64,000 nt of DNA from an uncultured Maribacter sp. (GTDB lineage: Bacteria > Bacteroidota > Bacteroidia > Flavobacteriales > Flavobacteriaceae). A program made the position numbers and the translations under genes. Below, one piece after another: positions 24,874-32,750 of the stretch (position 1 is its first letter; each line of letters begins with the position of its first letter). The notes beneath the pieces are model-generated. The model saw only the letters and a list, made by a program, of their open reading frames with translations, did not search any database and had not been told where the DNA came from. The stretch lies in contig NZ_CANMRY010000001.1 in the NCBI RefSeq assembly GCF_947500405.1, positions 186,001 through 250,000 on the forward strand, given 5' to 3'.

Positions 24874-25416
24874 CTACTTAGGAATACTAAAATCATTTAT
24901 TTCCTCATTAATTCTATATAATTTACCTGAATAATTTATGGTTGTTCTATATATAGACCCTACCATAATATTTGCTTCTCCATTTTTAAAAACTAGAACT
25001 TCAAACTCTAATCTTTCACCTAAATTAACACTAGAAAATTTTAGTCTTATTCTTTTCTTTATATCATCATATTCAATTTTTAAAGTTTCTGCTAGGCTTT
25101 TAAATTTAATTCCACCCCCATCTCTATAGCCATTAGATGAGTATAATACTCCAAAATATGGAAGTATTGTATTTACACTATCCTTTTTCAAATTTAAATA
25201 GTAACCTTCCCCAACAATACTTAAAGAAGACCCTGTATTAATAGTAACACGATTTACAAAAAAAAGAAAAGACTTAGATTCTATAATCTGTTTTACTTTC
25301 AAGTATTCTCTTTTTGCTTTTTCCTCCCTAATGATTTTTTTTTCAACTCTTGTTTGTCCCCAAACACCACTGAAAGTGAGTATTAACATCAAGATAAATA
25401 TAATTTCCTTTTGCAT
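24874..25416 (-). CDS. DUF4251-type secreted protein
   Basis: This 180-residue protein has a signal peptide ending near SGVWGQ. It shows a pattern I associate with DUF4251, a Bacteroidota family of exported proteins: REEKAKREYLKVKQIIESKS, FFVNRVTINTGSSLSI, GYYLNLKKDSVNTILPYFG and GGGIKFKSLAETL. The function of the family is unknown. Its upstream region (25417-25758) holds two 21-bp-spaced direct-repeat pairs and an inverted repeat, so its expression may be controlled by the LytTR regulator encoded nearby. Confidence 0.75.
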   Translation of the reverse strand: MQKEIIFILMLILTFSGVWGQTRVEKKIIREEKAKREYLKVKQIIESKSFLFFVNRVTINTGSSLSIVGEGYYLNLKKDSVNTILPYFGVLYSSNGYRDGGGIKFKSLAETLKIEYDDIKKRIRLKFSSVNLGERLEFEVLVFKNGEANIMVGSIYRTTINYSGKLYRINEEINDFSIPK

Positions 25417-25518
25417 GATTGTAATGTTTAAAATGATTAAAACTTTTTTTATGTGTTAGTACAAATCCTAACTAACTACACTACTAAGATCATTTAACAT
25501 CACATTTTAAAATGTCCT

Positions 25519-25658
25519 TTTTATAGTGAAACGACCAAAATGGTATTCGGAATGACCAAATATGTTTATAGAATGTATTATTGTAATTATATAATACTAA
25601 AGACTGGTATTACACATATAGTTTGTTTTGAAATCTTAAAAACAGTTTCACTATAAAA
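25519..25658. repeat. 14-bp perfect inverted repeat flanking 112 bp
   Basis: TTTTATAGTGAAAC at 25519-25532 is the exact reverse complement of GTTTCACTATAAAA at 25645-25658. The arms bracket the AT-rich core of the divergent intergenic region between the DUF4251 gene and a small gene at 25759. The left arm abuts the first direct-repeat pair. Confidence 0.75.
25531..25562. promoter_or_regulatory. Candidate LytTR-type operator, pair 1
   Basis: The heptamer GACCAAA occurs at 25533-25539 and 25554-25560, exactly 21 bp apart, with further similarity around it (ACGACCAAAATGG and ATGACCAAATATG). LytTR regulators bind two short direct repeats about two helical turns apart, and a LytTR regulator is encoded at 27870. 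The match to a specific consensus is not tested. Confidence 0.45.
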
Positions 25659-25660
25659 CC

Positions 25661-25692
25661 TAGGCGTTTCACCCCTCATTTTAGGCGGTTGA
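25661..25692. promoter_or_regulatory. Candidate LytTR-type operator, pair 2
   Basis: TAGGCG occurs at 25661-25666 and 25682-25687, again exactly 21 bp apart, each followed by a GTT/TTT-like triplet. It lies about 70 bp before the start of the small gene at 25759, a fitting distance for activation of a rightward promoter. Confidence 0.4.
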
Positions 25693-25758
25693 ATTAAACT
25701 CTACTTAAAATTGACTTCTGAAGACAATACCTTTGAATAGAATTTAAAAATAACAATC

Positions 25759-25974
25759 ATGAAAAAATACAATTTAAAAATAAGCGAAGGTCATATAACT
25801 GGTTTCGGGATTGGACCTATTACAAATGAAAACACATTAATAAAATTTGTTTTAAGAATTAGTGAGAAAATAAATATAAGGGTAAGAAATGTATTGAAAA
25901 ATTATAAAAATTTCTTTAAAAACAGAAACTCAAGGAAAATGTATATCGTAGAAAAGAAATCGGTTTACTTATAA
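25759..25974 (+). CDS. Small basic hypothetical protein, 71 residues
   Basis: The product starts MKKYNLKISEGHITGFGIGP and ends in a strongly basic stretch (NVLKNYKNFFKNRNSRKMYI). It has no signal peptide and I recognise no family. It lies 25 bp before the lipoprotein gene at 26000 and directly after the candidate LytTR operators, so it would be the first gene of a LytTR-controlled unit. Confidence 0.5.
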   Translation: MKKYNLKISEGHITGFGIGPITNENTLIKFVLRISEKINIRVRNVLKNYKNFFKNRNSRKMYIVEKKSVYL

Positions 25975-25999
25975 AAAAAATCCATAAAAATTAGATGTC

Positions 26000-26626
26000 A
26001 TGAAAAATTTAAAAATAATATTCGGTATTGGAATTATAGTATCTCTTTTATTTGGTTGTTCTTCTGTAAGAATAACAGATTCTTGGAGAGGTAGCAAAAC
26101 TTTAAATATTAAGAAAAAAAATATTTTAGTTGTTAGCAAAACAGAAGACAGAGCTACACAAATACGGTTTGAAAAAGATATGGTATTGAATCTTAACAAA
26201 AACGGACTTACTTCCATAGAAAGCCATATTAAGTTTCCGAACAGTGACCCAACTGAAAAAGTTGAAAAAAATAAAGAAAAAGAGATCATTAAAAATCTTC
26301 GAAATAATAATATTGATATAATTATAATATCGCATTTGGTGGATTCCAGAAAGTATAAAAATACCATAACTACAAATGAAAACATATATCCTTTTCCTTA
26401 TAGATATAGAAGTTTTTATGATTACGCTAATCAATTTCATCAAGAGCAGAGTACTATAGAAATGGAAGGTACTACTTATATACTAGAGACCCTAGTTTAT
26501 GATATAACCCAACAAACTCAGGACCAATTAATTTCAATTATTACTTCTGAGGTAGATAACCCAAACAATCTGAGCACCACATCTAATGAATTCTCCAAAA
26601 GCATTATAAAAGATTTAATGAAATAA
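26000..26626 (+). CDS. Lipoprotein, member 3 of the local family
   Basis: This 208-residue protein has a lipoprotein signal (IIFGIGIIVSLLFGCSS) and the family order: VRITDSWRGSKTLNIKKKNI, LVVSKTEDRATQIRFEKDMV, SIESHIKFPNSDP and TYILETLVYDITQQTQDQLI. It follows a small gene behind candidate LytTR operators and precedes a terminator and the histidine kinase gene. Its position links the lipoprotein family to the two-component system. Confidence 0.75.
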   Translation: MKNLKIIFGIGIIVSLLFGCSSVRITDSWRGSKTLNIKKKNILVVSKTEDRATQIRFEKDMVLNLNKNGLTSIESHIKFPNSDPTEKVEKNKEKEIIKNLRNNNIDIIIISHLVDSRKYKNTITTNENIYPFPYRYRSFYDYANQFHQEQSTIEMEGTTYILETLVYDITQQTQDQLISIITSEVDNPNNLSTTSNEFSKSIIKDLMK

Positions 26627-26679
26627 GTTTTGTTTAGTTTTTTTGATTGTTAATATAATGAAGAGAGATGATGCTGTAA

Positions 26680-26725
26680 ATAACTGTCGAAGAATCCCCC
26701 CCGAGCTTCGGCAGTTATCTTTTTC
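26680..26725 (+). terminator. Intrinsic terminator after the lipoprotein gene
   Basis: ATAACTGTCGAAG (26680-26692) pairs with CTTCGGCAGTTAT (26706-26718) with one G-T pair. A 13-nt loop that includes a C-run separates the arms, and a T-rich tail follows. Confidence 0.8.
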
Positions 26726-26766
26726 TAATAACACCTATAATAAAACCTAACTAAGTTTTAAATGCC

Positions 26767-27870
26767 ATGAACTTTTTAATAAAACAAAATTCTTTACATT
26801 CGTATGTAGCACTTAAAAAAGTGTTCATTAAAATTTGTGAAATTTTGAGGTTTAAAAAAGTAAAAAAATCCGTTATTCTTTTCATAGCTCTTTTAGTGGC
26901 TTTATTAATTACCTTGCCTAGAGTATTATCTCTTTACAATATAACAGAAGAACTTACTGACTCCTTTACAGCCGCTAGTATAAATGACATTATTTTTAGG
27001 TTTATTTTTGCTTCAGTTCTTTTTTGGATAATTCTACAGTTTAACACCAATTGGAAATATATTTACCAAACAAGCTCCAAGTTAATTAGAATTACTGCTA
27101 CCATAGCTTTAAATGCCATAATATTTGGTTTTTCAATTGTAATATTTAACTACAGCTATGCCCTTCTAGTAAATCATGAAATTTCTAAAAATGAACTTGG
27201 GCTTATTCATTTTGTCTATTTAATTATAATATTGGTACTCATATTTGTTTCTGGTGTTTTACGATATCAGTTAATACACAAAGAAGATATCATTGAAAAA
27301 GAACAACTTAAACAAGAAATACTACAAAATGAGCTGACTGCTCTTAAAAACCAAATAAACCCACATTTTCTATTTAACTCCTTAAATTCATTAACCTCAT
27401 TGGTCAGAGATAATAAAGAAGCTACTATTTTTATAAACAAACTATCTTATTTATATAGATATATTTTACAAAGTAGCAATCAGGACTTAAGTACAATTAA
27501 AGAGGAGCTTACCTTTTTAGAAAGTTATGTTTATCTAATAAAAATGAGATATCGTAATCGTTTTTCTATCACTATTAAAATAGATGAAAAATTATTGCTT
27601 ATCAAAATCCCTATACTTGCTTTACAATTATTAGTAGAAAATTGTGTAAAGCATAATGAAATATCTGAAGAATTACCATTACTAGTAAAAATCGTAGCAA
27701 CAAAATATTATTTAATAGTAGAAAATAGAATTCAACCGAAACGCGCCCCTGTAGATAGTACTGGTAATGGTTTAAATAATTTAAACAAGCGTAATCTAAT
27801 GCTTAAAGGAAAACGTATTGTAATTACAAATACAAATAATACCTTTACTGTAAAGCTTCCATTAAAATAA
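26767..27870 (+). CDS. LytS/YehU-type sensor histidine kinase
   Basis: This 367-residue kinase has four membrane helices (about 35-55, 75-92, 108-132, 145-166) with little periplasmic sequence, a linker helix, then the His_kinase motif LKNQINPHFLFNSLNSLTSL with the phosphorylated H200. The ATP-binding part carries LLVENCVKHNE (N box) and NGLNNLNKRNLML. It partners the LytTR regulator, whose start overlaps its stop by one base. The signal is unknown; the small extracytoplasmic area suggests sensing in or near the membrane, fitting the envelope genes around it. Confidence 0.92.
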   Translation: MNFLIKQNSLHSYVALKKVFIKICEILRFKKVKKSVILFIALLVALLITLPRVLSLYNITEELTDSFTAASINDIIFRFIFASVLFWIILQFNTNWKYIYQTSSKLIRITATIALNAIIFGFSIVIFNYSYALLVNHEISKNELGLIHFVYLIIILVLIFVSGVLRYQLIHKEDIIEKEQLKQEILQNELTALKNQINPHFLFNSLNSLTSLVRDNKEATIFINKLSYLYRYILQSSNQDLSTIKEELTFLESYVYLIKMRYRNRFSITIKIDEKLLLIKIPILALQLLVENCVKHNEISEELPLLVKIVATKYYLIVENRIQPKRAPVDSTGNGLNNLNKRNLMLKGKRIVITNTNNTFTVKLPLK

Positions 27871-28637
27871 TGTCCATGAAAGTTGTAATTGTAGAAGATG
27901 AAATAACAGCTAGTGATAATCTAAAACATTTATTGAACACTATAAATGTTGATATTGAGGTTCTTCAAATACTAGATACTGTAAAATCTTGTATAGCATA
28001 TTTCTCTAAACCAATAGACGCCTCTTTGGTTTTTATGGATATTCATTTAGCAGATGGGCTAAGTTTTGAAATTTTTGATCATGTAGAAATAAATATTCCT
28101 ATAATATTTACGACAGCATATGACGAATACGCTTTAAAAGCTTTTACTGTAAATAGTATTGATTATATTTTAAAGCCTATACAACAAAAAGAACTCTCTA
28201 AAGCTATTATTAAATTCGAGAACCTTACTAATATCGAACGCACTACTAAGCCGGATATTACTGCTTTGTTACATCTATTGCAAGAACAAAAGAAGACTTA
28301 CAAATCTAATTACTTAATTTCACATCGCGATGAATTAATCCCTATAAAAACGAGTGATATTGCTTATTTTTATATTGATACGGGAATTATTAAGTTAGTA
28401 ACTTTTGCTCATAAAGTTTATAACATAGATAAAAAATTAGAAACCTTAGAAAAAGAGTTGAATCCTGAGATGTTTGATCGAGCCAATAGACAATACATTA
28501 TAAACAGAAATGCTATAACCAAAATAGCGCATTATTTTGGTGGTAAACTTATTGTTAATTTAAACCCCAAGGCCACTGAACGAATTATTATTAGCAAAGG
28601 CAAAGCAAGAGAATTTAAAGACTGGATGAACTCTTAA
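27870..28637 (+). CDS. LytTR-family response regulator
   Basis: The 255-residue protein has a receiver domain (VVIVEDE acidic pocket, phosphorylated Asp in SLVFMDIHLA at D57, Lys in DYILKPIQ at K102) and a C-terminal LytTR DNA-binding domain (SHRDELIPIKTSDIAYFYID to NRNAITKIAHYFGGKLIVNL). LytTR proteins bind direct repeats spaced about 21 bp, and two such pairs exist at 25.5-25.7 kb. Start codon and kinase stop share one base (TAATG). It probably controls the surrounding lipoprotein and outer-membrane genes. Confidence 0.93.
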   Translation: MSMKVVIVEDEITASDNLKHLLNTINVDIEVLQILDTVKSCIAYFSKPIDASLVFMDIHLADGLSFEIFDHVEINIPIIFTTAYDEYALKAFTVNSIDYILKPIQQKELSKAIIKFENLTNIERTTKPDITALLHLLQEQKKTYKSNYLISHRDELIPIKTSDIAYFYIDTGIIKLVTFAHKVYNIDKKLETLEKELNPEMFDRANRQYIINRNAITKIAHYFGGKLIVNLNPKATERIIISKGKAREFKDWMNS

Positions 28638-28641
28638 AAAT

Positions 28642-29295
28642 TTATTCTGAAACTATAATTTCATCCTTTATTAATTGATCTACCATTATTTTTGTAAAAC
28701 TCTCAGATGCATTTTTTAATGAATATGGTTCTAAAAGTGTAGATTGTCCTGTCCATACCATAGTCTCTTTTCCTTTATACAAATCTCCTTTTACATCATA
28801 TAAAATTGCCTCGATAAGAAAAGATTTTGACGTTGTATAATAACCTGGAGTATCTATTGTTTGATAACTCCGTACAATATACTTCCCTACTCGGTAATAA
28901 GACGGAATATGTAAAGCTTCTCCAGGCACATAACGATCTTTTTCTTTAGAATCTATCAAAGCCATTGTTATCACTCCATCTAAGTTATTTTCTTTAATAA
29001 TTTTTATATAATCCTCAGCTGTTTTATTTTTATCTGCTCCTAGAGGAAACATTTTTATCCCCTCTACAGCATTTATCCCTTGTTTTTTTAAAAGCTTAAC
29101 CGCATCTTGCTCAAAGGTATTTTTTGCCAAAAGATCATTACTAATACCAATTATTGCAATTTTAGAATATTTTTTTTCTTTATACGTATCCTTAGTCCAT
29201 GTAGAGCTCATTTTGGCAGGTCCGCATCCCAGTAAAAAACTAACAACTAAGAAGATCCTAAAGCTCATCATTGTTTTAAAAAATTGCTTTTTCAT
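28642..29295 (-). CDS. Lipoprotein, member 4 (divergent) of the local family
   Basis: The 217-residue protein has a lipoprotein signal (SFRIFLVVSFLLGCGP) and the family order: AKMSSTWTKDTYKEKKYSKI, IGISNDLLAKNTFEQDAVKL, GINAVEGIKMFPLGADK and SFLIEAILYDVKGDLY. It is the most divergent member and is convergent with the response-regulator gene, four bases apart. It also shows the Trp/Tyr motif near the lipid anchor shared by all four. Confidence 0.75.
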   Translation of the reverse strand: MKKQFFKTMMSFRIFLVVSFLLGCGPAKMSSTWTKDTYKEKKYSKIAIIGISNDLLAKNTFEQDAVKLLKKQGINAVEGIKMFPLGADKNKTAEDYIKIIKENNLDGVITMALIDSKEKDRYVPGEALHIPSYYRVGKYIVRSYQTIDTPGYYTTSKSFLIEAILYDVKGDLYKGKETMVWTGQSTLLEPYSLKNASESFTKIMVDQLIKDEIIVSE

Positions 29296-29335
29296 AGTAC
29301 TCTCCTTTTTAAAAAAATAAAGATAATATTTTTAA

Positions 29336-30172
29336 TTAAATTTTAATTTCTTCCCCTTCTCTTGCGAAATAACATTTTTTGAAAATGGCCTGACATTTTT
29401 TTTCTTCTTCTAAAATAAAAGCATCATTATGATCTGGATCATGGTGCGTCATATATAACTTTTTCACACCAGCCAATTTGGCTACTTCTATCGCTTGCCC
29501 CCAACTACTATGTCCCCATCCTCTATATTTAGGGAGTTCCTCCGGTGTATATTGTGCTTCATGGATTAAAACATCCGCCCCTTTAGCAAAATCAATCACT
29601 TTTTGATCTAGAGTATCGCCATGTTCTATATCTGTACAATAAACTAAAACTTTTCCATTTACTTCCAAACGATAACCATGAGCTCCACCAGGATGAGAAT
29701 GTGCATTTGACAGTAATTTCCCCGTACTTCCAGTTCGGAACATTTCTTCATTACTTTTTTTTAAATGGAATATAAACTCAGCCCCCATATTTTCTAAACT
29801 AACAGGAAAATACGTACTCTTCATTTGATTAGTGAATATGGATTTAAGATCTGTAATTTTTAATTCATCACCTAAAGCAATAATATCAATTTTCTTAGAA
29901 GAATCATACGCGGGAGCAAAAAAAGGAAATCCTTGAACATGATCCCAATGAAAATGAGAAAATGCAATTACTATCTTACTTTCTTCTTTAAAAGACCTCT
30001 TCATCAATTCTTTTCCTAAATTCCGAATTCCAGTACCAGCATCGAAGATTAAAACATCTCCAATTTTACTGTCATCCATAACTACAACACAAGTGGTATT
30101 ACCTCCAAATTCTTGAAAACCTTTTTCACACACAGGTATTGAACCTCTCGTACCATAAAATTTTATAATCAT
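29336..30172 (-). CDS. Metallo-beta-lactamase-fold hydrolase
   Basis: This 278-residue cytosolic protein has the full MBL metal motif FSHFHWDHVQGF (HxHxDH), later ligands in LSNAHSHPGG, YCTDIEHG and LYMTHHDPDH, and the N-terminal strand MIIKFYGTRGSIPV with GGNTTCVVV. This form resembles the PhnP/RNase Z-like or cyclic-nucleotide phosphodiesterase-like branch of the family. The substrate cannot be read from the sequence. It is 40 bp upstream of the lipoprotein gene at 28642 on the same strand. Confidence 0.85.
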   Translation of the reverse strand: MIIKFYGTRGSIPVCEKGFQEFGGNTTCVVVMDDSKIGDVLIFDAGTGIRNLGKELMKRSFKEESKIVIAFSHFHWDHVQGFPFFAPAYDSSKKIDIIALGDELKITDLKSIFTNQMKSTYFPVSLENMGAEFIFHLKKSNEEMFRTGSTGKLLSNAHSHPGGAHGYRLEVNGKVLVYCTDIEHGDTLDQKVIDFAKGADVLIHEAQYTPEELPKYRGWGHSSWGQAIEVAKLAGVKKLYMTHHDPDHNDAFILEEEKKCQAIFKKCYFAREGEEIKI

Positions 30173-30292
30173 GAATTCAATTTTTTAGAATCGGATTTTA
30201 GCCTAAGATAAAGATTTATTCTTCATTCCCATTAAGTCATTTTTACGAGTCTAGATATTTGTCTATTTTTATCTATATTTCAAATAAATTTC

Positions 30293-30958
30293 ATGAGAAT
30301 TTTATATTTGTTTTTTTTACTATTTTCATTTGGGATTCTTTTTCTTAGAGCTCAAAATAATTATATTCCCTCCGACTCTATTGCAACTCCATTTCGTGAA
30401 GGGAGGTGGTTAACAGGATTAGCAGGAACTATTAGCTCAAACACTAACAAAACAAAATCTTCTGATAAAAAGACCATTACCAATGAATTCGGATTAAATT
30501 TTTCCACAGGAAAATTTATAAAAGGAAGATGGCTTCTTGGTGGTAGATTAAATCTCAATAGAGCAAGTTCTTCTAATAATGTTGATCGAACTACAGAATC
30601 ATTATATGTAGGACCATTTTCTTCTTATTATTTAAGTAAAAACAACAGAGGGTCTCTATTTACTACTTTATCTATGGGTTATGTTCGTTATAGAGAAGAA
30701 ACGAGTTTTAATGATTTAGCCAGCCCTATTACCGAACTTGCTGAAGGTGGTGGGTTTGGAACTTTATTTGGACTTGGATATTCTTATGTAATTAATGATC
30801 AAATTGCTTTTGATATTGGTTTTGATTTAAATATTTTTTTGGTAGATATTAGTCAAGAACAACGACCATCAGGAACAACTGCTTCCGAAAACTTAACGGT
30901 TAGTAATACCGCTTTTACTTTTGGATTTAATGTTATTTTAGACGATTTCTTTTTTTAA
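30293..30958 (+). CDS. Outer-membrane beta-barrel protein (porin-like)
   Basis: The 221-residue protein has a signal peptide ending FLRAQ and about eight amphipathic strands, ending in the aromatic C-terminus FTFGFNVILDDFFF that is typical of outer-membrane barrels. It contains Gly/Ser-rich turns such as GGGFGTLFGLGYSYVI. It matches the general outer-membrane-protein fold used by small porin-like proteins. Its stop overlaps the start of the next barrel gene (TAATG), so the two are coupled. Confidence 0.75.
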   Translation: MRILYLFFLLFSFGILFLRAQNNYIPSDSIATPFREGRWLTGLAGTISSNTNKTKSSDKKTITNEFGLNFSTGKFIKGRWLLGGRLNLNRASSSNNVDRTTESLYVGPFSSYYLSKNNRGSLFTTLSMGYVRYREETSFNDLASPITELAEGGGFGTLFGLGYSYVINDQIAFDIGFDLNIFLVDISQEQRPSGTTASENLTVSNTAFTFGFNVILDDFFF

Positions 30959-32073
30959 TGAGAAAACTACAACTATTTATATTTCTTTTAACAATTCTAC
31001 CAATAGCTTTATCTGGGCAAGGAAGAGAAGAAGGTTTTGTACGTACGGACACACTAGGAAAAACAAAAAAAATAAAAATCATTGGTTTACCTATAGCATT
31101 TTATACCCCAGAGACAGAATTTGGTATTGGCGGTGGTGGCCAAATTTTTCTATTAAACAAAACAAATCAATATAATCAGCGTCTTTCTAATATTTTATTT
31201 AGTGGTATTTATACTACTGCTGGTCAAATCATGTTTAACGCTACACCCCAAATCTATTTAGGGAAAGGAGATTATTTTATTGATGCAGATTACTTATTTG
31301 AAATATACCCAAATTCTTTTTGGGGTATTGGACCAGAAACTCCAGAAAATAATTTAGAGAACTATAATCAAACAACTCATAAATTTAAATTAAGTTTTTT
31401 AAAAAGACTCCCCCCAGATCTAAATTTTGGTTTTACTTATAACTTTGCTAATCACCAAGTAACCGAAGTAGAAGAAGATGGGATACTAGATTCTGGAACT
31501 ATTTTGGGTTCAAGTCGTACCGTTATTAGTGGATTAGGAGCCGAATTCAATTTAGACACTCGAAATAACACCTCTTCACCAACAAATGGGCAGTTATTTG
31601 AAATAGGTGCACATTTCTCAAGTCAAATTCTAGGTGCAACTCATAGCTTCAATAAATTCACATTAGATTTACGAAACTATGAACCTTTAAATAAACGCAG
31701 CACTCTAGCAACTCAAGTCTACATCGAAAATAATTATGGGAACGTTCCTTTTCAGGGAATGGCATTTTTTGGAGGAAGTAATAGTGCGAGAGGATACTTC
31801 TATGGTCGTTTTTTAGATAAAAACATGTTTGTTATACAAGCCGAATATCGTTATAGATTAAAACCTAGATGGAAATTAGCTGTATTTGGCCTCGTAGGGA
31901 GCGTTGCCGGAGATGCCTCTGATCTTTTAAAATTTAACTCTGTAAAACCAGGTTACGGAGCAGGAGTACGATTTAAAGTTTTAAAAGACCAAAACACTTG
32001 GCTTAGACTTGACATAGGTAATGGTAAAGATGGTCAAAACGGAATCTATTTTGGGGTTAATGAAGCTTTTTAA
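30958..32073 (+). CDS. BamA/TamA-type outer-membrane barrel protein
   Basis: The 371-residue protein has a signal peptide (MRKLQLFIFLLTILPIALSG) and a surface-antigen (Omp85-type) barrel: IGLPIAFYTPETEFGIGGGG at the barrel start, FFGGSNSARGYFYGRFLDKN with the conserved RGY motif, and GYGAGVRFKVL. There are no POTRA domains, so it is the short, barrel-only form found widely in Bacteroidota. It may be a lipid or protein export pore or a plain surface protein. It is coupled to the smaller barrel gene. Confidence 0.85.
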   Translation: MRKLQLFIFLLTILPIALSGQGREEGFVRTDTLGKTKKIKIIGLPIAFYTPETEFGIGGGGQIFLLNKTNQYNQRLSNILFSGIYTTAGQIMFNATPQIYLGKGDYFIDADYLFEIYPNSFWGIGPETPENNLENYNQTTHKFKLSFLKRLPPDLNFGFTYNFANHQVTEVEEDGILDSGTILGSSRTVISGLGAEFNLDTRNNTSSPTNGQLFEIGAHFSSQILGATHSFNKFTLDLRNYEPLNKRSTLATQVYIENNYGNVPFQGMAFFGGSNSARGYFYGRFLDKNMFVIQAEYRYRLKPRWKLAVFGLVGSVAGDASDLLKFNSVKPGYGAGVRFKVLKDQNTWLRLDIGNGKDGQNGIYFGVNEAF

Positions 32074-32078
32074 AAACT

Positions 32079-32110
32079 AAATGAAAATATAATTAGATAT
32101 ATTTTCATTT
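32079..32110 (+). terminator. Hairpin between the barrel genes and nrfH
   Basis: AAATGAAAATAT (32079-32090) pairs perfectly with ATATTTTCATTT (32099-32110) over an 8-nt loop, followed by a T/C-rich tail. It lies directly after the barrel gene stop and separates the envelope locus from the nitrite reductase genes. Confidence 0.65.
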
Positions 32111-32149
32111 TCCTTCAGAAAATAATATATTTAAGTAAATAATTTAAAC

Positions 32150-32743
32150 GTGAAATTCAACTTCCTACCAAAAAAAGGCACTCCTCTGCGTTCTTTTGCT
32201 GTTTTTGCGATAGCGGCTGTTCTTGGCATTGGCTTTTTTTTGATGAAAGAAGGTGAAGTGGTTTCCTATTTGTCAGATGACCCGCAGGCTTGTGTAAATT
32301 GTCATGTAATGACGCCAGTTTATAATAGTTGGATGCACAGTTCACATCGTGAATGGGCTTCTTGTAATGGATGTCATGTGCCTCAAGATAATGTTGTAAA
32401 TGCTTATTATTTTAAGGCTATGGATGGTCTATACCATGCTTCGATTTTTACGGCAAGAGCAGAACCTGAAGTTATTTTCATGCGCGAAGGTTCTCAGGAA
32501 GTAGTACAAAACAATTGTATTCGCTGCCATGTCCAACAAGTCACTCAAACGAAATACGATGGTTTTATAGATAACCATGCGAAAAACAGAACCGACCGCC
32601 AGTGTTGGAGCTGTCATAAAGAAATTCCCCATGGTAGAATCCATGGTATGTCAACCATAAAATATAATATTGCCCCTTTACCAACCGACCAAGAAGAAAT
32701 GGTTATTCCCACTTGGTTAGAAAAAGAAATGGCATCTAAATAA
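32150..32743 (+). CDS. nrfH: Cytochrome c nitrite reductase small subunit NrfH
   Basis: The 197-residue protein has an N-terminal membrane anchor (residues 14-32) and four haem c motifs: CVNCH (48-52), CNGCH (72-76), CIRCH (123-127) and CWSCH (152-156), the NapC/NirT-type arrangement. NrfH takes electrons from menaquinol in the membrane and passes them to NrfA on the outer face. The start is a GTG, since no ATG gives the anchor. It lies 7 bp before nrfA, and the haem-maturation gene follows, so all three are likely one operon. Confidence 0.95.
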   Translation: MKFNFLPKKGTPLRSFAVFAIAAVLGIGFFLMKEGEVVSYLSDDPQACVNCHVMTPVYNSWMHSSHREWASCNGCHVPQDNVVNAYYFKAMDGLYHASIFTARAEPEVIFMREGSQEVVQNNCIRCHVQQVTQTKYDGFIDNHAKNRTDRQCWSCHKEIPHGRIHGMSTIKYNIAPLPTDQEEMVIPTWLEKEMASK

Positions 32744-32750
32744 CATTCCT

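Noticed and set aside
26126..26443. Minus-strand frames of 105 and 138 residues opposite the third lipoprotein
   Set aside because: Hydrophobic content comes from AT-rich antisense reading; the lipoprotein frame is supported by three paralogues.
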